From contig NZ_AJLJ01000064.1 in the NCBI RefSeq assembly GCF_000317245.1, positions 162,113 to 226,112 of the forward strand: a DNA stretch of 64,000 nucleotides, read 5' to 3'. The position numbers and the translations under genes were made by a program. Origin of the DNA: Fischerella muscicola SAG 1427-1 = PCC 73103 (lineage in GTDB: Bacteria; Cyanobacteriota; Cyanobacteriia; Cyanobacteriales; Nostocaceae). The notes beneath the pieces are model-generated. The model did no database searches and had not been told where the DNA came from. It saw only the letters and a program-made list of their open reading frames with translations. Shown here piece by piece: positions 8,590 through 18,963 of the stretch (its first letter is position 1; each line of letters starts with the position of its first letter).

Positions 8590-9914
8590 TATTGCTTCAC
8601 CATTCCTTCATAGCGCTGAGAGATCACATAAGTTTGGACTTGTTTAGCTGTATCAATCGCCACACCTACTAGAATCAGCAGAGAGGTAGCACCCAATCCT
8701 CTAAAAGTGGGTACTCCTAAAGCTGTTTCTACAGCAGTGGGGATGATGGCAATCAAGCCCAAAAAGATAGCACCCAAAAAAGTCAGTCGATTCAAAACGC
8801 GCTCTATGTACTCGCTAGTAGCTTTCCCCGGACGAATACCAGGAATACTAGAACCCATTTTTTTGAGGTTCTGTGCCACATCAACTGGGTTGACTATCAA
8901 AGAAGAATAGAAATAACTGAAAAAGACAATTGAAACTAGGTAGACAAGGGCATATACCCAAGACTGGGAACCACCAGGACTCAGATAAGTGTTAATGATA
9001 TTTGCCAATTCTGGATTTTTGGTAAAATTGGCAATAAAGAGTGGCAAACTCAGGATTGCAGCAGCAAAGATAATTGGCATCACTCCACCTTGATTCAGAC
9101 GCAAGGGGAGATAGCTACGTTGTTCAGCAAAAATCCGCCGACCAACTTGACGACGAGCAGAAATAATCGGGATGCGGCGAATTGCTTCTTGAACAAACAC
9201 AATCCCAATGATCGTGAAGAGAAAAACTAGGACTAATACAATTACTGGACCTACTCTTTCCCGAACAATTTCTTGACCACTACCTTGAATATAAGCGATC
9301 GTATCACTCAGAGATTTAGGGAGTGTTGCCACAATGTTGACAAAAATCAACAAAGATGCTCCATTACCTACACCACGCTCTGTAATGACTTCTGATGCCC
9401 ACATGACAAACATCGAACCAGCTACAAGAGCAACAGCTGTTTCAATTACGAAAATAGGACCAAAATTCAAGGCAAAAGGTCTTAACCAAAATGCTGCCAA
9501 GAACACACTTTGTAAAATTCCCCAACCTAAAGCCACATAGCGAGTAATTTGGGAAATTCTCCGCCTTCCTGCTTCTCCCTCATTTTTCTGTAAGTTTTCT
9601 AAATATGGAATCGCAGCAGTGAGCAATTGGATAATAATCGAAGCATTGATATACGGCAAAATGCCCAAGGCAAAGACTCCCAATGCAGAAAGACCGCCTC
9701 CGGAAAAGATATCCAAAAAGCTGAATATTTGATTATTACCATTAATTGCAGCTGCAAACTGCTGTCGATCAATTCCTGGTATAGGTATATGTATACCTAG
9801 ACGAATCAAAATGAGAATACCGACGGTAACAAGCAGCCGACCTCTTAACCCTGCTGCTTGTGCCATCTGCATAAAAGTTTCTTGAGCCGTTGGGGGTTTG
9901 TCTCTACTGATCAT
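8589..9914 (-). CDS. secY: Preprotein translocase subunit SecY
   Basis: A 441-residue channel subunit of the Sec translocon with about ten membrane helices. It shows GIHIPIPGID in the first helix region, the YINASIIIQLL plug-adjacent segment, and the cytoplasmic RRIPIISARRQVG loop. It exports proteins to the thylakoid lumen and periplasm and also inserts membrane proteins. Placed after rplO and coupled to adk by stop/start overlap. Confidence 0.97.
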   Translation of the reverse strand: MISRDKPPTAQETFMQMAQAAGLRGRLLVTVGILILIRLGIHIPIPGIDRQQFAAAINGNNQIFSFLDIFSGGGLSALGVFALGILPYINASIIIQLLTAAIPYLENLQKNEGEAGRRRISQITRYVALGWGILQSVFLAAFWLRPFALNFGPIFVIETAVALVAGSMFVMWASEVITERGVGNGASLLIFVNIVATLPKSLSDTIAYIQGSGQEIVRERVGPVIVLVLVFLFTIIGIVFVQEAIRRIPIISARRQVGRRIFAEQRSYLPLRLNQGGVMPIIFAAAILSLPLFIANFTKNPELANIINTYLSPGGSQSWVYALVYLVSIVFFSYFYSSLIVNPVDVAQNLKKMGSSIPGIRPGKATSEYIERVLNRLTFLGAIFLGLIAIIPTAVETALGVPTFRGLGATSLLILVGVAIDTAKQVQTYVISQRYEGMVKQ

Positions 9915-9939
9915 ATAGCGCTACCTTTGAAGAATGAAG

Positions 9940-10105
9940 CATGAAGTCAGAAGTGTGAAGAATATGGAAGTGTGAAGCACGAAATTTGAAGTACTAAGTT
10001 TTTATCCTTCATTCTTCATCCTACCCTGCACCGTAGGCGTGTAGACACGAAGTGGCCTATAGAGTAGCGACTTGGTGAAAGTAGTCGCCCTTTAGGGCGT
10101 CTATA
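9940..10105. repeat. Spacer repeats between rplO and secY
   Basis: GAAGTGTGAAG-type direct repeats (9940-9995) are followed by a palindromic stretch that includes CGCCCTTTAGGGCG (about 10086-10099) and GTAGGCGTGTAGACACG. It contains no coding frame. It looks like a composite of short dispersed repeats. Confidence 0.55.
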
Positions 10106-10109
10106 GTCT

Positions 10110-10553
10110 TCATATCACCTCACAACTTCCGCCAGCTGCTTCAATTTTGCTACGAGCTGTACCTGTAAAAGCTGCCGCCTGTACTTTAAGCGGAACATTT
10201 AATTCCCCATCTCCCAAAATTTTCAATGGTCCCTTAGCAGCAGTAAGAATACCTGCTTCTTTTAAAGAGGCCAAAGTAACTTCTGTGTTAGCTGGAAGTG
10301 AGGCTAGCTTCTCTACATTAATCGTAGTGTAAACTTTACGGTTAATTAGGGGAAAGCCCTTAAGCTTGGGTATGCGACGGTACAATGGCTGTTGACCACC
10401 TTCAAAACCAGGTCTAGTACTGCTACCAGAGCGAGCTTTTTGACCCCGCATACCTTTACCGGCACTTGCACCTTGACCAGCAGAAACGCCTCTACCTAAA
10501 CGGCGACCACGTTTTTTAGACCCTTTTTGGGGGCGAACATCGTTGAGTCTCAT
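10110..10553 (-). CDS. rplO: 50S ribosomal protein L15
   Basis: A 147-residue early-assembly protein. The glycine/arginine-rich N-terminus ([26 protein letters not shown]) and the [18 protein letters not shown] motif are characteristic. It directly follows rpsE, with no rpmD (L30) between them, consistent with cyanobacteria lacking L30. Confidence 0.97.
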   Translation of the reverse strand: MRLNDVRPQKGSKKRGRRLGRGVSAGQGASAGKGMRGQKARSGSSTRPGFEGGQQPLYRRIPKLKGFPLINRKVYTTINVEKLASLPANTEVTLASLKEAGILTAAKGPLKILGDGELNVPLKVQAAAFTGTARSKIEAAGGSCEVI

Positions 10554-10634
10554 AAGCAGTTAGTTTTTAGTAATAAAGCCAAGAGTCAAAGTCAAGAGTC
10601 AAGAGTTTTTGAACTATGGACTATTGACCATTGA

Positions 10635-11159
10635 CTAAATATAAAGATTCTCCAGAGGAATACCCCTGTCTTCGGCTACTTCTGAGAAAGTACGCAAAGC
10701 AGTGAGGGCATTTATAGCAGCTCTCGCATTATTCAGGGGATTGTTAGAACCGAGTTGCTTGGCTAAAACATTACGTACACCTGCCAACTCTAGTACGGTA
10801 CGAACCGCACCACCAGCAATTACACCAGTACCTGGGGCTGCTGGTCGCATAATTACTTTTGCACCACCGCCAGCACCATCAACGGGATGGGGAATGGAAT
10901 TTGATTTAGTAATAGGTATGTCAATCAGATGTTTTTTCCCGTCGGCTACACCTTTTTTCACCGCACCAATTACATCTGAAGCTTTACCTACTCCGACACC
11001 AACTTGACCGCGTTCATTACCAACAACGACGATCGCGCGGAAACTGAGTTTTTTACCACCTTTGACTACTTTACTAACCCGTCGGATCTGAATGACCCGT
11101 TCTTGCCAGTTAGTTTCTTCTTTTTTTACGCGGTTAGTTTTACGACGATTTGTTGCCAT
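10635..11159 (-). CDS. rpsE: 30S ribosomal protein S5
   Basis: A 174-residue fidelity protein. The dsRNA-binding S5 domain ([25 protein letters not shown]) and the C-terminal domain with [16 protein letters not shown] are clear. It is located between rplR and rplO. Confidence 0.97.
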   Translation of the reverse strand: MATNRRKTNRVKKEETNWQERVIQIRRVSKVVKGGKKLSFRAIVVVGNERGQVGVGVGKASDVIGAVKKGVADGKKHLIDIPITKSNSIPHPVDGAGGGAKVIMRPAAPGTGVIAGGAVRTVLELAGVRNVLAKQLGSNNPLNNARAAINALTALRTFSEVAEDRGIPLENLYI

Positions 11160-11322
11160 TGTCTAATTTCCTTTGTCATTTGTCATTTATCATTTGTCAT
11201 CTGTCATTTGTCATTTGTTGGTAGTTGTTTGTTGTTTATCGTTCATTGTTTGCAGCAATGAACCACTAATTATCAATTACTAACTACTCACCACTGACTA
11301 ATGACCATTGACCAATGACAAA
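11160..11322. repeat. Heptamer repeat spacer (TTTGTCA array)
   Basis: Several TTTGTCAT(T/C) units are followed by TTGTTTGTTG units and then ACTAATGACCATTGACCAATGAC. The two ends are complementary, so the spacer could form a long hairpin in the rplR-rpsE transcript. Confidence 0.8.
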
Positions 11323-11685
11323 TTAGAAATCTAACCCAGCTTCACGTGCTGCATCAGCGAGTGCTTTGATCCGACCATGATAAAGATTACCACCACGATC
11401 AAAAACTACTTTGGTTATACCTTTTTCTAGCGCTCGTGCTGCGATCAGTTTGCCAACTTCAGTTGAAGCTTTAGCGTTTCCTCCAGAAGTTAATTTAGAT
11501 TTGAGTTCTGGTTCTAAGGTTGACGCTGCTACCAATGTGTGATGCTGGGTATCATCTATCACCTGAGCGTAGATATGCTGATGTGAGCGAAATATTGCTA
11601 ACCGTGGACGTTCTGGAGAACCGTTCACTTTTCCACGGATACGCCGATGGCGACGCTGTTTTGATTCTCTACGAGTAAGTTTCAT
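11323..11685 (-). CDS. rplR: 50S ribosomal protein L18
   Basis: A 120-residue 5S-rRNA-binding protein. It has [37 protein letters not shown] and the C-terminal [20 protein letters not shown]. It starts two bases after the rplF stop, so it is probably translated in coupling with L6. Confidence 0.97.
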   Translation of the reverse strand: MKLTRRESKQRRHRRIRGKVNGSPERPRLAIFRSHQHIYAQVIDDTQHHTLVAASTLEPELKSKLTSGGNAKASTEVGKLIAARALEKGITKVVFDRGGNLYHGRIKALADAAREAGLDF

Positions 11686-11687
11686 AT

Positions 11688-12236
11688 TTACTTCTTACCA
11701 CTCTTACCAGTCTTACCAGCTTTACGTCTAACTACTTCGCCAGCGTAGCGAATACCTTTTCCTTTGTAAGGTTCGGGTGGACGAACAGCACGAATTTTGG
11801 CTGCTGTGTTACCTACGACTTCTTTGTCGTAACCACTGACAATGACGTTAGTATTATTTTCAACCGCAAACTGTACTCCCTCTGGTGGCACAATTTGTAC
11901 TTGATGACTGTAACCCATGTTCATAACTAGGTTACGACCTTGTACTTGCGCCCGATAACCAACCCCTTGGATTTCCAAACGGCGTTCAAATCCTTTGGAA
12001 ACTCCTTCAACCATGTTGGCAACTAAGGTGCGGAATAAGCCATGTAACTGGCGAGAGACACGTGATTCATCCCGGCGATCAACTGTTAATATTTCGCCTT
12101 CTTGGGACAAAATCACATTAGCGGGAAGTTCACGCGAAAGCTCACCTTTTGGGCCTTTGACAACAACCTTGGCGTTATCAAAAGTTACTTGTACTTTTGC
12201 GGGAACTGTAATTGGGCGTTTACCAATTCGAGACAT
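11688..12236 (-). CDS. rplF: 50S ribosomal protein L6
   Basis: A 182-residue two-domain protein near the sarcin-ricin loop. [17 protein letters not shown] at the start and [23 protein letters not shown] at the end are typical. It lies between rpsH and rplR. Confidence 0.97.
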   Translation of the reverse strand: MSRIGKRPITVPAKVQVTFDNAKVVVKGPKGELSRELPANVILSQEGEILTVDRRDESRVSRQLHGLFRTLVANMVEGVSKGFERRLEIQGVGYRAQVQGRNLVMNMGYSHQVQIVPPEGVQFAVENNTNVIVSGYDKEVVGNTAAKIRAVRPPEPYKGKGIRYAGEVVRRKAGKTGKSGKK

Positions 12237-12321
12237 AATTATTTATCCTTTTTCCTTTGTCGTTTGTCCTTTGTTACTTGTCCTTTGTCTTTACTAATGA
12301 CAAATGATCAATGACCAATGA
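12237..12321. repeat. Heptamer repeat spacer (TTTGTCC / AATGACC)
   Basis: TTTGTCGTTTGTCCTTTG-type units at one end and AATGACAAATGATCAATGACC units at the other fill the gap between rpsH and rplF. Confidence 0.75.
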
Positions 12322-12723
12322 CTACCAAACGTAGCAAAGTACTTCACCACCCAAGTTCTGACGCCGTGCTTCCCTGTCGGTCATGATGCCGCTAGATGTA
12401 GAAATAATGGCAATGCCGATGCCACCTAATACCCGTGGTAATTCCTTTTTATTCGAGTAAACGCGCAAACCTGGTTTACTTACCCGTTTGAGGGTAGTGA
12501 TGATAGGTTGACGATTTTTACCCTTATATTTCAGTGCAATTACCAGGTTCCGCTTGATTCCTTCTCCGACATCTTCGTATTCACCGATATAGCCTTCTTC
12601 TTGAAGTACTTTAGCGATACTACGGGTCATTTTTGTGGATGGCACTTGTGTAGTTTGATGCCGCGCTAGATTGGCATTACGGATGCGCGTCAACATATCA
12701 GCAATAGTGTCGTTAGTCGCCAT
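12322..12723 (-). CDS. rpsH: 30S ribosomal protein S8
   Basis: A 133-residue 16S central-domain binder. The N-terminal [18 protein letters not shown] and C-terminal [19 protein letters not shown]5-GGEVLCYVW are diagnostic. It follows rplE by 21 bases. rpsN (S14), found between L5 and S8 in many bacteria, is absent here. Confidence 0.97.
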   Translation of the reverse strand: MATNDTIADMLTRIRNANLARHQTTQVPSTKMTRSIAKVLQEEGYIGEYEDVGEGIKRNLVIALKYKGKNRQPIITTLKRVSKPGLRVYSNKKELPRVLGGIGIAIISTSSGIMTDREARRQNLGGEVLCYVW

Positions 12724-12744
12724 CGTCTCCTCGTTTAATTGAAC

Positions 12745-13290
12745 TTATTGTTCCCGGAAGGGCATTCCCATTTCTTTTAATAAGGCACGACCTTCTTCAT
12801 CAGTCTTAGCTGTGGTGATGATGGAAATATCCATCCCTCGAATTTGGTCAATGCTGTCGTACTCGACTTCTGGAAAAATCAACTGTTCTCTGACGCCAAG
12901 GGTATAGTTACCACGGCCATCGAAGCTTTTAGGACTAATACCGCGAAAGTCACGAATTCTAGGCAGAGTCAAATTGATTAATCGGTCGAGAAAGGCATAC
13001 ATCCGTTCGCCTCTGAGGGTAACCATGATCCCAACGGGCATACCTTGACGAATCTTGAAGCCTGCGATCGCTTTTTTCGCTCTTGTCACTACAGGTTTTT
13101 GCCCAGTGATCAAAGCAATTTCACTTAAAGACGCTTCCAGAGCTTTCGCATTTTGGGCTGCTTCTCCTAAACCCCGGTTGACAGTTACTTTCACCAATTT
13201 TGGTACTTGGTGAACGTTGGTGTATTCAAACTGCTTGGTGAGATTGGAGACTATTGTTTCTTGGTATAAACTTTTAAGTCTTGTTGGCAT
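12745..13290 (-). CDS. rplE: 50S ribosomal protein L5
   Basis: A 181-residue 5S-rRNA-binding protein ([51 protein letters not shown]). I chose the inner ATG at 13288-13290 because homologues begin with [13 protein letters not shown]. The frame continues to an ATG at 13356, but its extra 22 residues ([16 protein letters not shown]...) run back toward the upstream heptamer repeats and are not a family feature. Neither start has a clear ribosome site, so the longer form cannot be excluded. Confidence 0.95.
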   Translation of the reverse strand: MPTRLKSLYQETIVSNLTKQFEYTNVHQVPKLVKVTVNRGLGEAAQNAKALEASLSEIALITGQKPVVTRAKKAIAGFKIRQGMPVGIMVTLRGERMYAFLDRLINLTLPRIRDFRGISPKSFDGRGNYTLGVREQLIFPEVEYDSIDQIRGMDISIITTAKTDEEGRALLKEMGMPFREQ

Positions 13291-13400
13291 AGTTTTTTGT
13301 TCTGGTTGTCCCTGGGCTTGGTCAGGGAATACTTTTGTCATTATGTCTTTTGCCATTTGTCATTTGTTTCGACTAACGACCAATGACTAATGACTAATAA

Positions 13401-13751
13401 CTATTTATCAATTATTTCGCCTGTTTTCTTGAGCATCCGTACCTTCTTACCTTCATCAGTAAAGGTATAGCAGATGCGACTGGCGACGTTCTGCTTGGTG
13501 GAGTAAAGCATGACGTTGGAACTGTGGATTGGGTATTCCTGGGTAACGATGCGCCCAGATTCACCTTCCGCTTGGGGCTTGACGTGCTTGGTTTTGATAT
13601 TGACGCCTTTGACAACGACTTTACTTTCTTGAGGCAGTGCTTTGATAATCTCGCCAACTTTGCCTTTGTCTTTACCAGTAATTACCTGAACGGTATCCCC
13701 AGCTTTGACATGCATTTTGTAGAACTTTGGCTTTTCTTTTTTGCTTGCCAT
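13401..13751 (-). CDS. rplX: 50S ribosomal protein L24
   Basis: A 116-residue assembly-initiator protein with a KOW motif ([20 protein letters not shown]). Its ATG overlaps the rplN stop, so L14 and L24 are coupled. The length is at the upper end of the bacterial range because of the C-terminal extension [12 protein letters not shown]. Confidence 0.96.
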   Translation of the reverse strand: MASKKEKPKFYKMHVKAGDTVQVITGKDKGKVGEIIKALPQESKVVVKGVNIKTKHVKPQAEGESGRIVTQEYPIHSSNVMLYSTKQNVASRICYTFTDEGKKVRMLKKTGEIIDK

Positions 13752-14119
13752 TACAGCACCTCCGGAGCCAAAGAAACGATTTTGGTAAAGTTTTTATCAC
13801 GCAGTTCGCGGGCAACGGGGCCAAAGACGCGAGTTCCTTTTGGATTTCCGTCTTTGTTAATGATAACTGCGGCGTTGTCGTCAAAACGGATACTCATACC
13901 GCTATCACGATTAATATTGTGGCGGGTACGAACAATCACTGCTTCTACGACATCTGATTTTTTGATAGCCATGTTTGGCTGGGCATCTTTGACAACAGCA
14001 ATAATTCTATCGCCCACAAAACCGTAGCGACAGTTACCTGCTCCTAAAACACGAATACACATGAGTTTACGAGCGCCGCTATTGTCTGCAACATTAAGGT
14101 AACTTTGGGGTTGGATCAC
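13751..14119 (-). CDS. rplN: 50S ribosomal protein L14
   Basis: A 122-residue subunit-interface protein. It begins [24 protein letters not shown] and ends [18 protein letters not shown], matching the family throughout. Overlaps rplX by one base. Confidence 0.97.
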   Translation of the reverse strand: MIQPQSYLNVADNSGARKLMCIRVLGAGNCRYGFVGDRIIAVVKDAQPNMAIKKSDVVEAVIVRTRHNINRDSGMSIRFDDNAAVIINKDGNPKGTRVFGPVARELRDKNFTKIVSLAPEVL

Positions 14120-14235
14120 AATTACTCTCCTTGTTTTTGGTAATTGGTAATTGCTATTTGGTAACTACTAATTGATAAGTGGTAATCGCCTTTTAAATTT
14201 ATTACCCATTACCTATTACCTAATTACCCACATCT

Positions 14236-14484
14236 TTAGGTGTTTTTTGTAGTCAGAATTTCTGCGACTTGCCAGCGCTTGGTTTTACTCAGGGGTCTAG
14301 TTTCTTGAATACGGACGCGATCGCCAATTTTGCAGCGATTTTCTTCGTCATGAGCCTTATAACGCCGGGTATTGACCACAATCTTGCCGTACTTGGGATG
14401 AGGAGCGCGGTTTTCAACAGCGACTACAACTGTTTTTTGCATTTTGTCGCTTACTACCAAGCCAATCCGTTCTTTAACTGCCAT
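14236..14484 (-). CDS. rpsQ: 30S ribosomal protein S17
   Basis: An 82-residue OB-fold protein with [25 protein letters not shown] and [21 protein letters not shown], all typical of S17. It lies six bases after rpmC. The 116-base spacer to rplN carries TTGGTAATTGC/ATTACCTA-type repeats. Confidence 0.97.
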   Translation of the reverse strand: MAVKERIGLVVSDKMQKTVVVAVENRAPHPKYGKIVVNTRRYKAHDEENRCKIGDRVRIQETRPLSKTKRWQVAEILTTKNT

Positions 14485-14490
14485 AATCTC

Positions 14491-14718
14491 CTACTCTTTT
14501 TCTTCTGCGGCTTGATTTGCAGCCCGTTTGCGCTCAGATTCTACCGTTAGCAATTGGGCTAGGCGGTGTCGGGCATGTCGGAACTGATGGGGTTTTTCTA
14601 GTTGTCTAGTTGCTTTTTGCAAACGCAAATGAAACAACTGTTTTTTAACAGCAAGAATTTCCTCAGCCAGTTTTTCGTCACTTAATTCTCTTGCTTCCGA
14701 AATTTTGGGAAGAGGCAT
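14491..14718 (-). CDS. rpmC: 50S ribosomal protein L29
   Basis: A 75-residue helical hairpin protein at the tunnel exit. It has [33 protein letters not shown], as in cyanobacterial L29. Three bases separate it from rplP and six from rpsQ, a tight translational unit. Confidence 0.96.
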   Translation of the reverse strand: MPLPKISEARELSDEKLAEEILAVKKQLFHLRLQKATRQLEKPHQFRHARHRLAQLLTVESERKRAANQAAEEKE

Positions 14719-14721
14719 AAC

Positions 14722-15153
14722 CTACTCCTGCTCCTGTGGCTCTATTTCAGAGCGTGAAATGAACTTAGTTTTAATTGGCAGCTTGTATGCAGCTAAACGC
14801 ATTGCTTCGCGGGCGGTAGCTTCAGGAACACCAGCGATTTCAAACAAAATCCGTCCTGGTTTGACGACTGCTACCCAATATTCGGGAGAACCTTTACCGG
14901 AACCCATCCGTGTTTCTGCGGGTCGCATGGTTACAGGCTTATCAGGAAAAATGCGAATCCAGATTTTACCACCCCGGCGAATGTAACGGGTCATGGCTCG
15001 ACGAGAAGCTTCTATTTGACGAGCTGTGATCCAAGCGGGTTCTTGAGCTTGGAGGGCAAAATCACCAAAGTTCAGGGAACTGCCAGCAGTAGCCAGACCT
15101 TTCATGCGTCCGCGCTGCTGTTTGCGGAATTTTGTTCTTCTTGGACTTAACAT
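14722..15153 (-). CDS. rplP: 50S ribosomal protein L16
   Basis: A 143-residue protein of the central protuberance and A-site region. [19 protein letters not shown] and [38 protein letters not shown] are diagnostic. It ends in EPQEQE. It lies between rpsC and rpmC. Confidence 0.97.
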   Translation of the reverse strand: MLSPRRTKFRKQQRGRMKGLATAGSSLNFGDFALQAQEPAWITARQIEASRRAMTRYIRRGGKIWIRIFPDKPVTMRPAETRMGSGKGSPEYWVAVVKPGRILFEIAGVPEATAREAMRLAAYKLPIKTKFISRSEIEPQEQE

Positions 15154-15261
15154 GGTTTGTCAATGGTCATTGGTCATTTGTCATTTGTCATTGGTCAAGA
15201 GTCATTCACTAATGACTCTTGTACAGACGCGATTAATCGCGTCTCTACTAATGACTAATAA
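15154..15261. repeat. Heptamer array containing a MITE-end palindrome
   Basis: CATTGGTCATTTGTCATTTG units flank the perfect 20-bp palindrome AGACGCGATTAATCGCGTCT at 15225-15244. This palindrome is what remains if the two ends of the 3496/25183 element are joined without its interior. The array resumes after it with CTAATGACTAATAAC. Confidence 0.75.
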
Positions 15262-16014
15262 CTATCCTTCATTTGAGCGGTCTTCAAATTGCTGACGACG
15301 ACGTTGTTGACGGCGACGTGGTTCACGCTCCCGTGTTGTTGGTGGGGGAGGTGTTTCTTCTTGTCCAGGAATAATTTCTCCCTTGAATATCCAGACTTTG
15401 ATGCCAAGAATCCCGTAGATGGTTTTTGCTGTGCAGTAAGAGTAGTCAATGTCAGCTCTTAAGGTATGTAGAGGCACTCTACCTTCACGAGTCCACTCTG
15501 TGCGAGCAATTTCTGCACCATTGAGACGACCACTCACCTGGACTTTGATACCTTGTACACCTGCACGTTGAGCGCGCTGAATCGCTTGGCGCACAACTCG
15601 ACGGAAGGAAACGCGGCGTTCTAGCTGTTGAGCGATGTATTCAGCAATTAGATAAGCATCAGCATCAACACGTTGTACTTCCACAACGTTAATGCGGATT
15701 TGACGATTGCTACCCAACAGTTCTTGAAGTCCGGTACGCAATGATTCAATACCTTGTCCACCACGACCCACAACTACACCTGGGCGTGCTGTGCGTACTT
15801 CGAGATCAATTTGATCGGCTTTACGCTCAATCCGCACTTCGGAAATTCCTGCATTGTTCTGAGCGTATCTACCGAGTTTTTCTTCAATGAAGTTACGAAG
15901 TTTGTGGTCTTCTTGTAAGAGTTCTGGATAGCGGCTAGGGTCGGCAAACCAACGAGATTGATGCTCTTGGGTAATTCCTAGACGAAAACCAATTGGATGT
16001 ATTTTCTGTCCCAC
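15262..16014 (-). CDS. rpsC: 30S ribosomal protein S3
   Basis: A 250-residue mRNA-entry protein with a KH domain. [25 protein letters not shown] and [14 protein letters not shown] (GXXG loop) are clear, and [15 protein letters not shown] marks the C-terminal domain. The tail is extended and rich in arginine and glutamine ([16 protein letters not shown]), typical of cyanobacteria. Confidence 0.97.
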   Translation of the reverse strand: MGQKIHPIGFRLGITQEHQSRWFADPSRYPELLQEDHKLRNFIEEKLGRYAQNNAGISEVRIERKADQIDLEVRTARPGVVVGRGGQGIESLRTGLQELLGSNRQIRINVVEVQRVDADAYLIAEYIAQQLERRVSFRRVVRQAIQRAQRAGVQGIKVQVSGRLNGAEIARTEWTREGRVPLHTLRADIDYSYCTAKTIYGILGIKVWIFKGEIIPGQEETPPPPTTREREPRRRQQRRRQQFEDRSNEG

Positions 16015-16062
16015 AAATGCTTTCCTCTAAAATTTCTGGCTTTAAGCTATCGGTGTAAGCAC

Positions 16063-16425
16063 TTATTCTGCTGAGGCTCCGGGAGCAACAGCGACTGTAA
16101 TATGACATGTTGGTTTGCGAATCTGGTACGCTCGACCTTGCGCCCTTGGTTGAAACCGTTTCAGTACTGGTCCTTGATCTGCATAGGCCTTAGTGATAAC
16201 TAGATCAGATCGGTCTAATCCTTCATTATGCTCTGCATTAGCAGCAGCACTTCTGAGAACCTTCAATATTGGCTCACAAGCGCGATAGGGCATAAATTCC
16301 AGAATAATCAGTGCTTCTCGATAAGACCGTCCACGAATTTGATCGAGTACCCGACGCACTTTATAAGGAGACATGCGTATGTAACGGGCGATCGCTTTTA
16401 CTTCATTAGTAGTATCAACATCCAT
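16063..16425 (-). CDS. rplV: 50S ribosomal protein L22
   Basis: A 120-residue tunnel-lining protein with [28 protein letters not shown] and [18 protein letters not shown] chose the ATG at 16423-16425 because an ACGGAG ribosome site lies seven bases upstream. The open frame reaches an ATG at 16446, but those seven extra residues come from a TTTGTCATT repeat. Confidence 0.95.
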   Translation of the reverse strand: MDVDTTNEVKAIARYIRMSPYKVRRVLDQIRGRSYREALIILEFMPYRACEPILKVLRSAAANAEHNEGLDRSDLVITKAYADQGPVLKRFQPRAQGRAYQIRKPTCHITVAVAPGASAE

Positions 16426-16502
16426 AGTTTTCTCCGTTTTTGTCATTTGTCATTTGTCATTTGTCATTCGTCATTTACAAAGGACAAATGACTAAGGACA
16501 AA
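16426..16502. repeat. TTTGTCA heptamer array (rpsS/rplV)
   Basis: Several consecutive TTTGTCAT units are followed by the complementary GGACAAATGACTAAGGACAAA, so the spacer can form a hairpin of about 14 pairs. Confidence 0.75.
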
Positions 16503-16778
16503 CTACCTGCCTGCTTTTTTATCTTTGGCGTGACCTCTAAAAGTGCGTGTGGGAGCAAATTCGCCCAGCTTATGTCCCACCATTTGATCGCTGATGAAAA
16601 CTGGTACATGCTGCCGTCCGTTATGAACGGCAATGGTATGACCAACCATTTCCGGCAGAATTGTGGAAGCTCGTGACCAGGTTTTGATCACTTCTTTTCT
16701 ATTGCTATCGTTAAGCTTCTCTATCTTGCTTAACAAATGGTCTGCGACAAAAGGACCTTTTTTAAGAGAACGACCCAT
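16503..16778 (-). CDS. rpsS: 30S ribosomal protein S19
   Basis: A 91-residue head protein beginning [16 protein letters not shown] and ending [19 protein letters not shown]. The frame extends 12 residues further to 16814, but that stretch is encoded by a TTTTGGATTTTGGATTTA repeat, so the conserved start at 16776-16778 is preferred. Confidence 0.96.
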   Translation of the reverse strand: MGRSLKKGPFVADHLLSKIEKLNDSNRKEVIKTWSRASTILPEMVGHTIAVHNGRQHVPVFISDQMVGHKLGEFAPTRTFRGHAKDKKAGR

Positions 16779-16927
16779 AATTCGATTTTGGATTTTGGAT
16801 TTTGGATTTACCAATTTTGGATTTTGGATTTTGGATTTTGGATTAATGAGTATTCGGTCAATTTGGACTTTCTTTGCTACTCAACAGTAGACCCCAATCT
16901 AAAATCCAAAATCTAAAATCTAAAATT
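16779..16927. repeat. TTTTGGA heptamer array (rplB/rpsS spacer)
   Basis: Many copies of GATTTTGGATTTTGGATT occur in two blocks, with the complementary AATCTAAAATCCAAAATC at the rplB side. The arms could pair over more than 20 bases. Confidence 0.8.
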
Positions 16928-17791
16928 TTATGATTCACGACCACCGCGTCCGCGCTTAGAAGATTTACGGCGACGACGTACAATCAACTTGCTACTTGGT
17001 TTTTTGGGTTTACGTGTTTTCAGACCCAATGCTGGTTTACCCCAAGGAGTAACAGGTCCGGAGCGACCAATGGGGGCGCGACCTTCTCCACCACCGTGGG
17101 GGTGATCGACTGGGTTCATGACGCTACCTCTAACATGGGGTCGGCGACCTTTCCAGCGGTTTCTACCTGCTTTACCTGCACTCAAGTTTCTCGCATCTAC
17201 GTTACCCACTTGCCCAATGGTGGCATAGCATTCCCGGCGGATCATGCGAACTTCTCCTGAAGGCAATTTCAAGGACACATAATTACCTTCTTTCGCTACG
17301 ACTTGGGCGGTTGCTCCAGCAGAGCGAACGATTTGACCACCTTTACCAGGAGTCAACTCAACGTTGTGAACGCTTGTACCCAAAGGAATGTTTGACAAAG
17401 GTAAGGCGTTGCCATCTTCAATGGGAGCATTGACACCAGCAATTACTGTTGTTCCAACTTTTAAACCGTTGGGTTGGAGAATATAACGCTTTTCGCCGTC
17501 TTGGTACTGTAAAAGCGCGATGCGGGCGTTACGGTTGGGATCGTATTCAATTGCTATGACTTCTGCGGGAATATCACGTTTATTGCGTTTGAAGTCGATA
17601 ATGCGGTAAAGCCGCTTGTGTCCGCCCCCCCGAAAGCGGCTGGTTATCCGCCCTTGGTTATTGCGGCCTTTGGCACGATGTACAAATTTAGTTAAAGACT
17701 TTTCTGGTTCAGTTTTGGTAATTTCTGAAAAGTCGGAAATCGTGACCTGGCGAGTACTGGGGGTATAAGGGCGATAAGAACGAGTACCCAT
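16928..17791 (-). CDS. rplB: 50S ribosomal protein L2
   Basis: A 287-residue core protein needed for subunit joining and peptidyl transfer. It has [17 protein letters not shown] and the C-terminal [20 protein letters not shown] around the functional histidine. It lies between rplW and rpsS. Confidence 0.97.
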   Translation of the reverse strand: MGTRSYRPYTPSTRQVTISDFSEITKTEPEKSLTKFVHRAKGRNNQGRITSRFRGGGHKRLYRIIDFKRNKRDIPAEVIAIEYDPNRNARIALLQYQDGEKRYILQPNGLKVGTTVIAGVNAPIEDGNALPLSNIPLGTSVHNVELTPGKGGQIVRSAGATAQVVAKEGNYVSLKLPSGEVRMIRRECYATIGQVGNVDARNLSAGKAGRNRWKGRRPHVRGSVMNPVDHPHGGGEGRAPIGRSGPVTPWGKPALGLKTRKPKKPSSKLIVRRRRKSSKRGRGGRES

Positions 17792-18023
17792 AATTTCTAT
17801 TTTGGATTTTGGATTTTGCGAAAAGTTTGTAGGCGCGATAGCGACTTCCCGTAAGGGTACGGAGGTTTCCTCCGATCAAAGCTTTTAAAGACGGATTTTG
17901 GATTTAGAATCTTTGATTTTGGATTTTAATTTTGGAATTAATGAGTACCAATTCACTGACAACAATCTTTGCTACCCACTAATCACCCTTAATCTAAAAT
18001 CCAAAATCTAAAATCTAAAATTC
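17792..18023. repeat. Second dispersed repeat family, copy 1, within TTTTGGA arrays
   Basis: Between TTTTGGATTTTGG units, about 17815-17900 matches the reverse complement of 46543-46625 closely. It includes GTTTGTAGGCGCGATAGCG, CTTCCCGTAAGGGTACGG and the hairpin GGAGGTTTCCTCC. The remaining spacer toward rplW holds more ATCTAAAATCC units and no gene. Confidence 0.7.
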
Positions 18024-18338
18024 TTAGACTTCGGGGAATAGAACTTGTCTGATCTTGTCTTCGTCTCCACTAGCCACTGTGACAATGGCTCGCTTGTATT
18101 GGGGTTTAAAGCCAATAAATCTGCCGACGCGACGCTTTTTGCGTGGGCAATTGCTGGTATTAACTTGTACGACTTTGACGTCAAACAAACTTTCTATTGC
18201 CGCTTTGATTTCTGGCTTGGTCGCTTTAGGAGAGACTTCAAAAGTATACTTATTTTGCTCCATGAGCATGGTCGCCTTTTCAGTCACAATGGGGCGACGT
18301 ACTAGATCAGGGAGTTTGCGGGGGTCGAAGTTAGGCAC
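18024..18338 (-). CDS. rplW: 50S ribosomal protein L23
   Basis: A 104-residue tunnel-exit protein that docks trigger factor and SRP. It has [22 protein letters not shown] and [17 protein letters not shown]. The start is GTG with an AGGAGG ribosome site nearby, and it overlaps the end of rplD by eight bases, so translation is coupled. Confidence 0.96.
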   Translation of the reverse strand: MPNFDPRKLPDLVRRPIVTEKATMLMEQNKYTFEVSPKATKPEIKAAIESLFDVKVVQVNTSNCPRKKRRVGRFIGFKPQYKRAIVTVASGDEDKIRQVLFPEV

Positions 18339-18963
18339 TGTAGACCTCCTGAATTTTTTCTAGGGCTGATGCGGTAAGAACGATTTTGTCTGCGTGAAGT
18401 AAATCGTAAACGTTGAGGTTATCAGCAGCGATGAGTTTGAGATTCTCAACGTTACGGGCTGACAAGATGACGTTTTCGCTTTTCTCGGACAATATCAACA
18501 GTGTCTTACTTTCTGGATCGACACCCCAACGGGCGATCGCTGACACTAATTCTTTGGTCTTGGGGCGCTGTAGCTGTTCGCTAAATTCTTCTACGACAAT
18601 TAAGTCATCAACGCGGCCAGCAAATGCTGTCCGCAATGCTAACTTCCGCTCTTTGCGGTTCATCTTAATTTCATAGTCTCTGGGTTTGGGTCCAAAGATG
18701 ACACCACCACCACGCCATAGTGGAGAACGAATAGATCCTGCACGCGCTCGACCGGTACCTTTTTGACGCCAAGGTTTACGACCACCGCCTCTGACTTCAG
18801 AGCGGGTTTTCGTGCTGGCTGTTCCTTGACGAGCATTAGCCATTTGTCTAACCAAGGCTCTATGCACAATATGAGCCGCTGTTTCTTCTTTGGCAACCCG
18901 CAAGTCAAAGCTTTTTTGCCCGACTTGTTCTCCCTGCCAATTTTTGACTACACATTCAAACAT
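18331..18963 (-). CDS. rplD: 50S ribosomal protein L4
   Basis: A 210-residue tunnel protein. It has [33 protein letters not shown] extended loop residues and [22 protein letters not shown]. In many bacteria L4 represses its own operon. Whether it does so here cannot be seen. It overlaps rplW by eight bases. Confidence 0.96.
   Translation of the reverse strand: MFECVVKNWQGEQVGQKSFDLRVAKEETAAHIVHRALVRQMANARQGTASTKTRSEVRGGGRKPWRQKGTGRARAGSIRSPLWRGGGVIFGPKPRDYEIKMNRKERKLALRTAFAGRVDDLIVVEEFSEQLQRPKTKELVSAIARWGVDPESKTLLILSEKSENVILSARNVENLKLIAADNLNVYDLLHADKIVLTASALEKIQEVYSA

Noticed and set aside
11160..11322. CRISPR-like direct repeats in ribosomal spacers
   Set aside because: Units are 7 bp, contiguous or overlapping, with no unique spacers; they are short tandem repeats.
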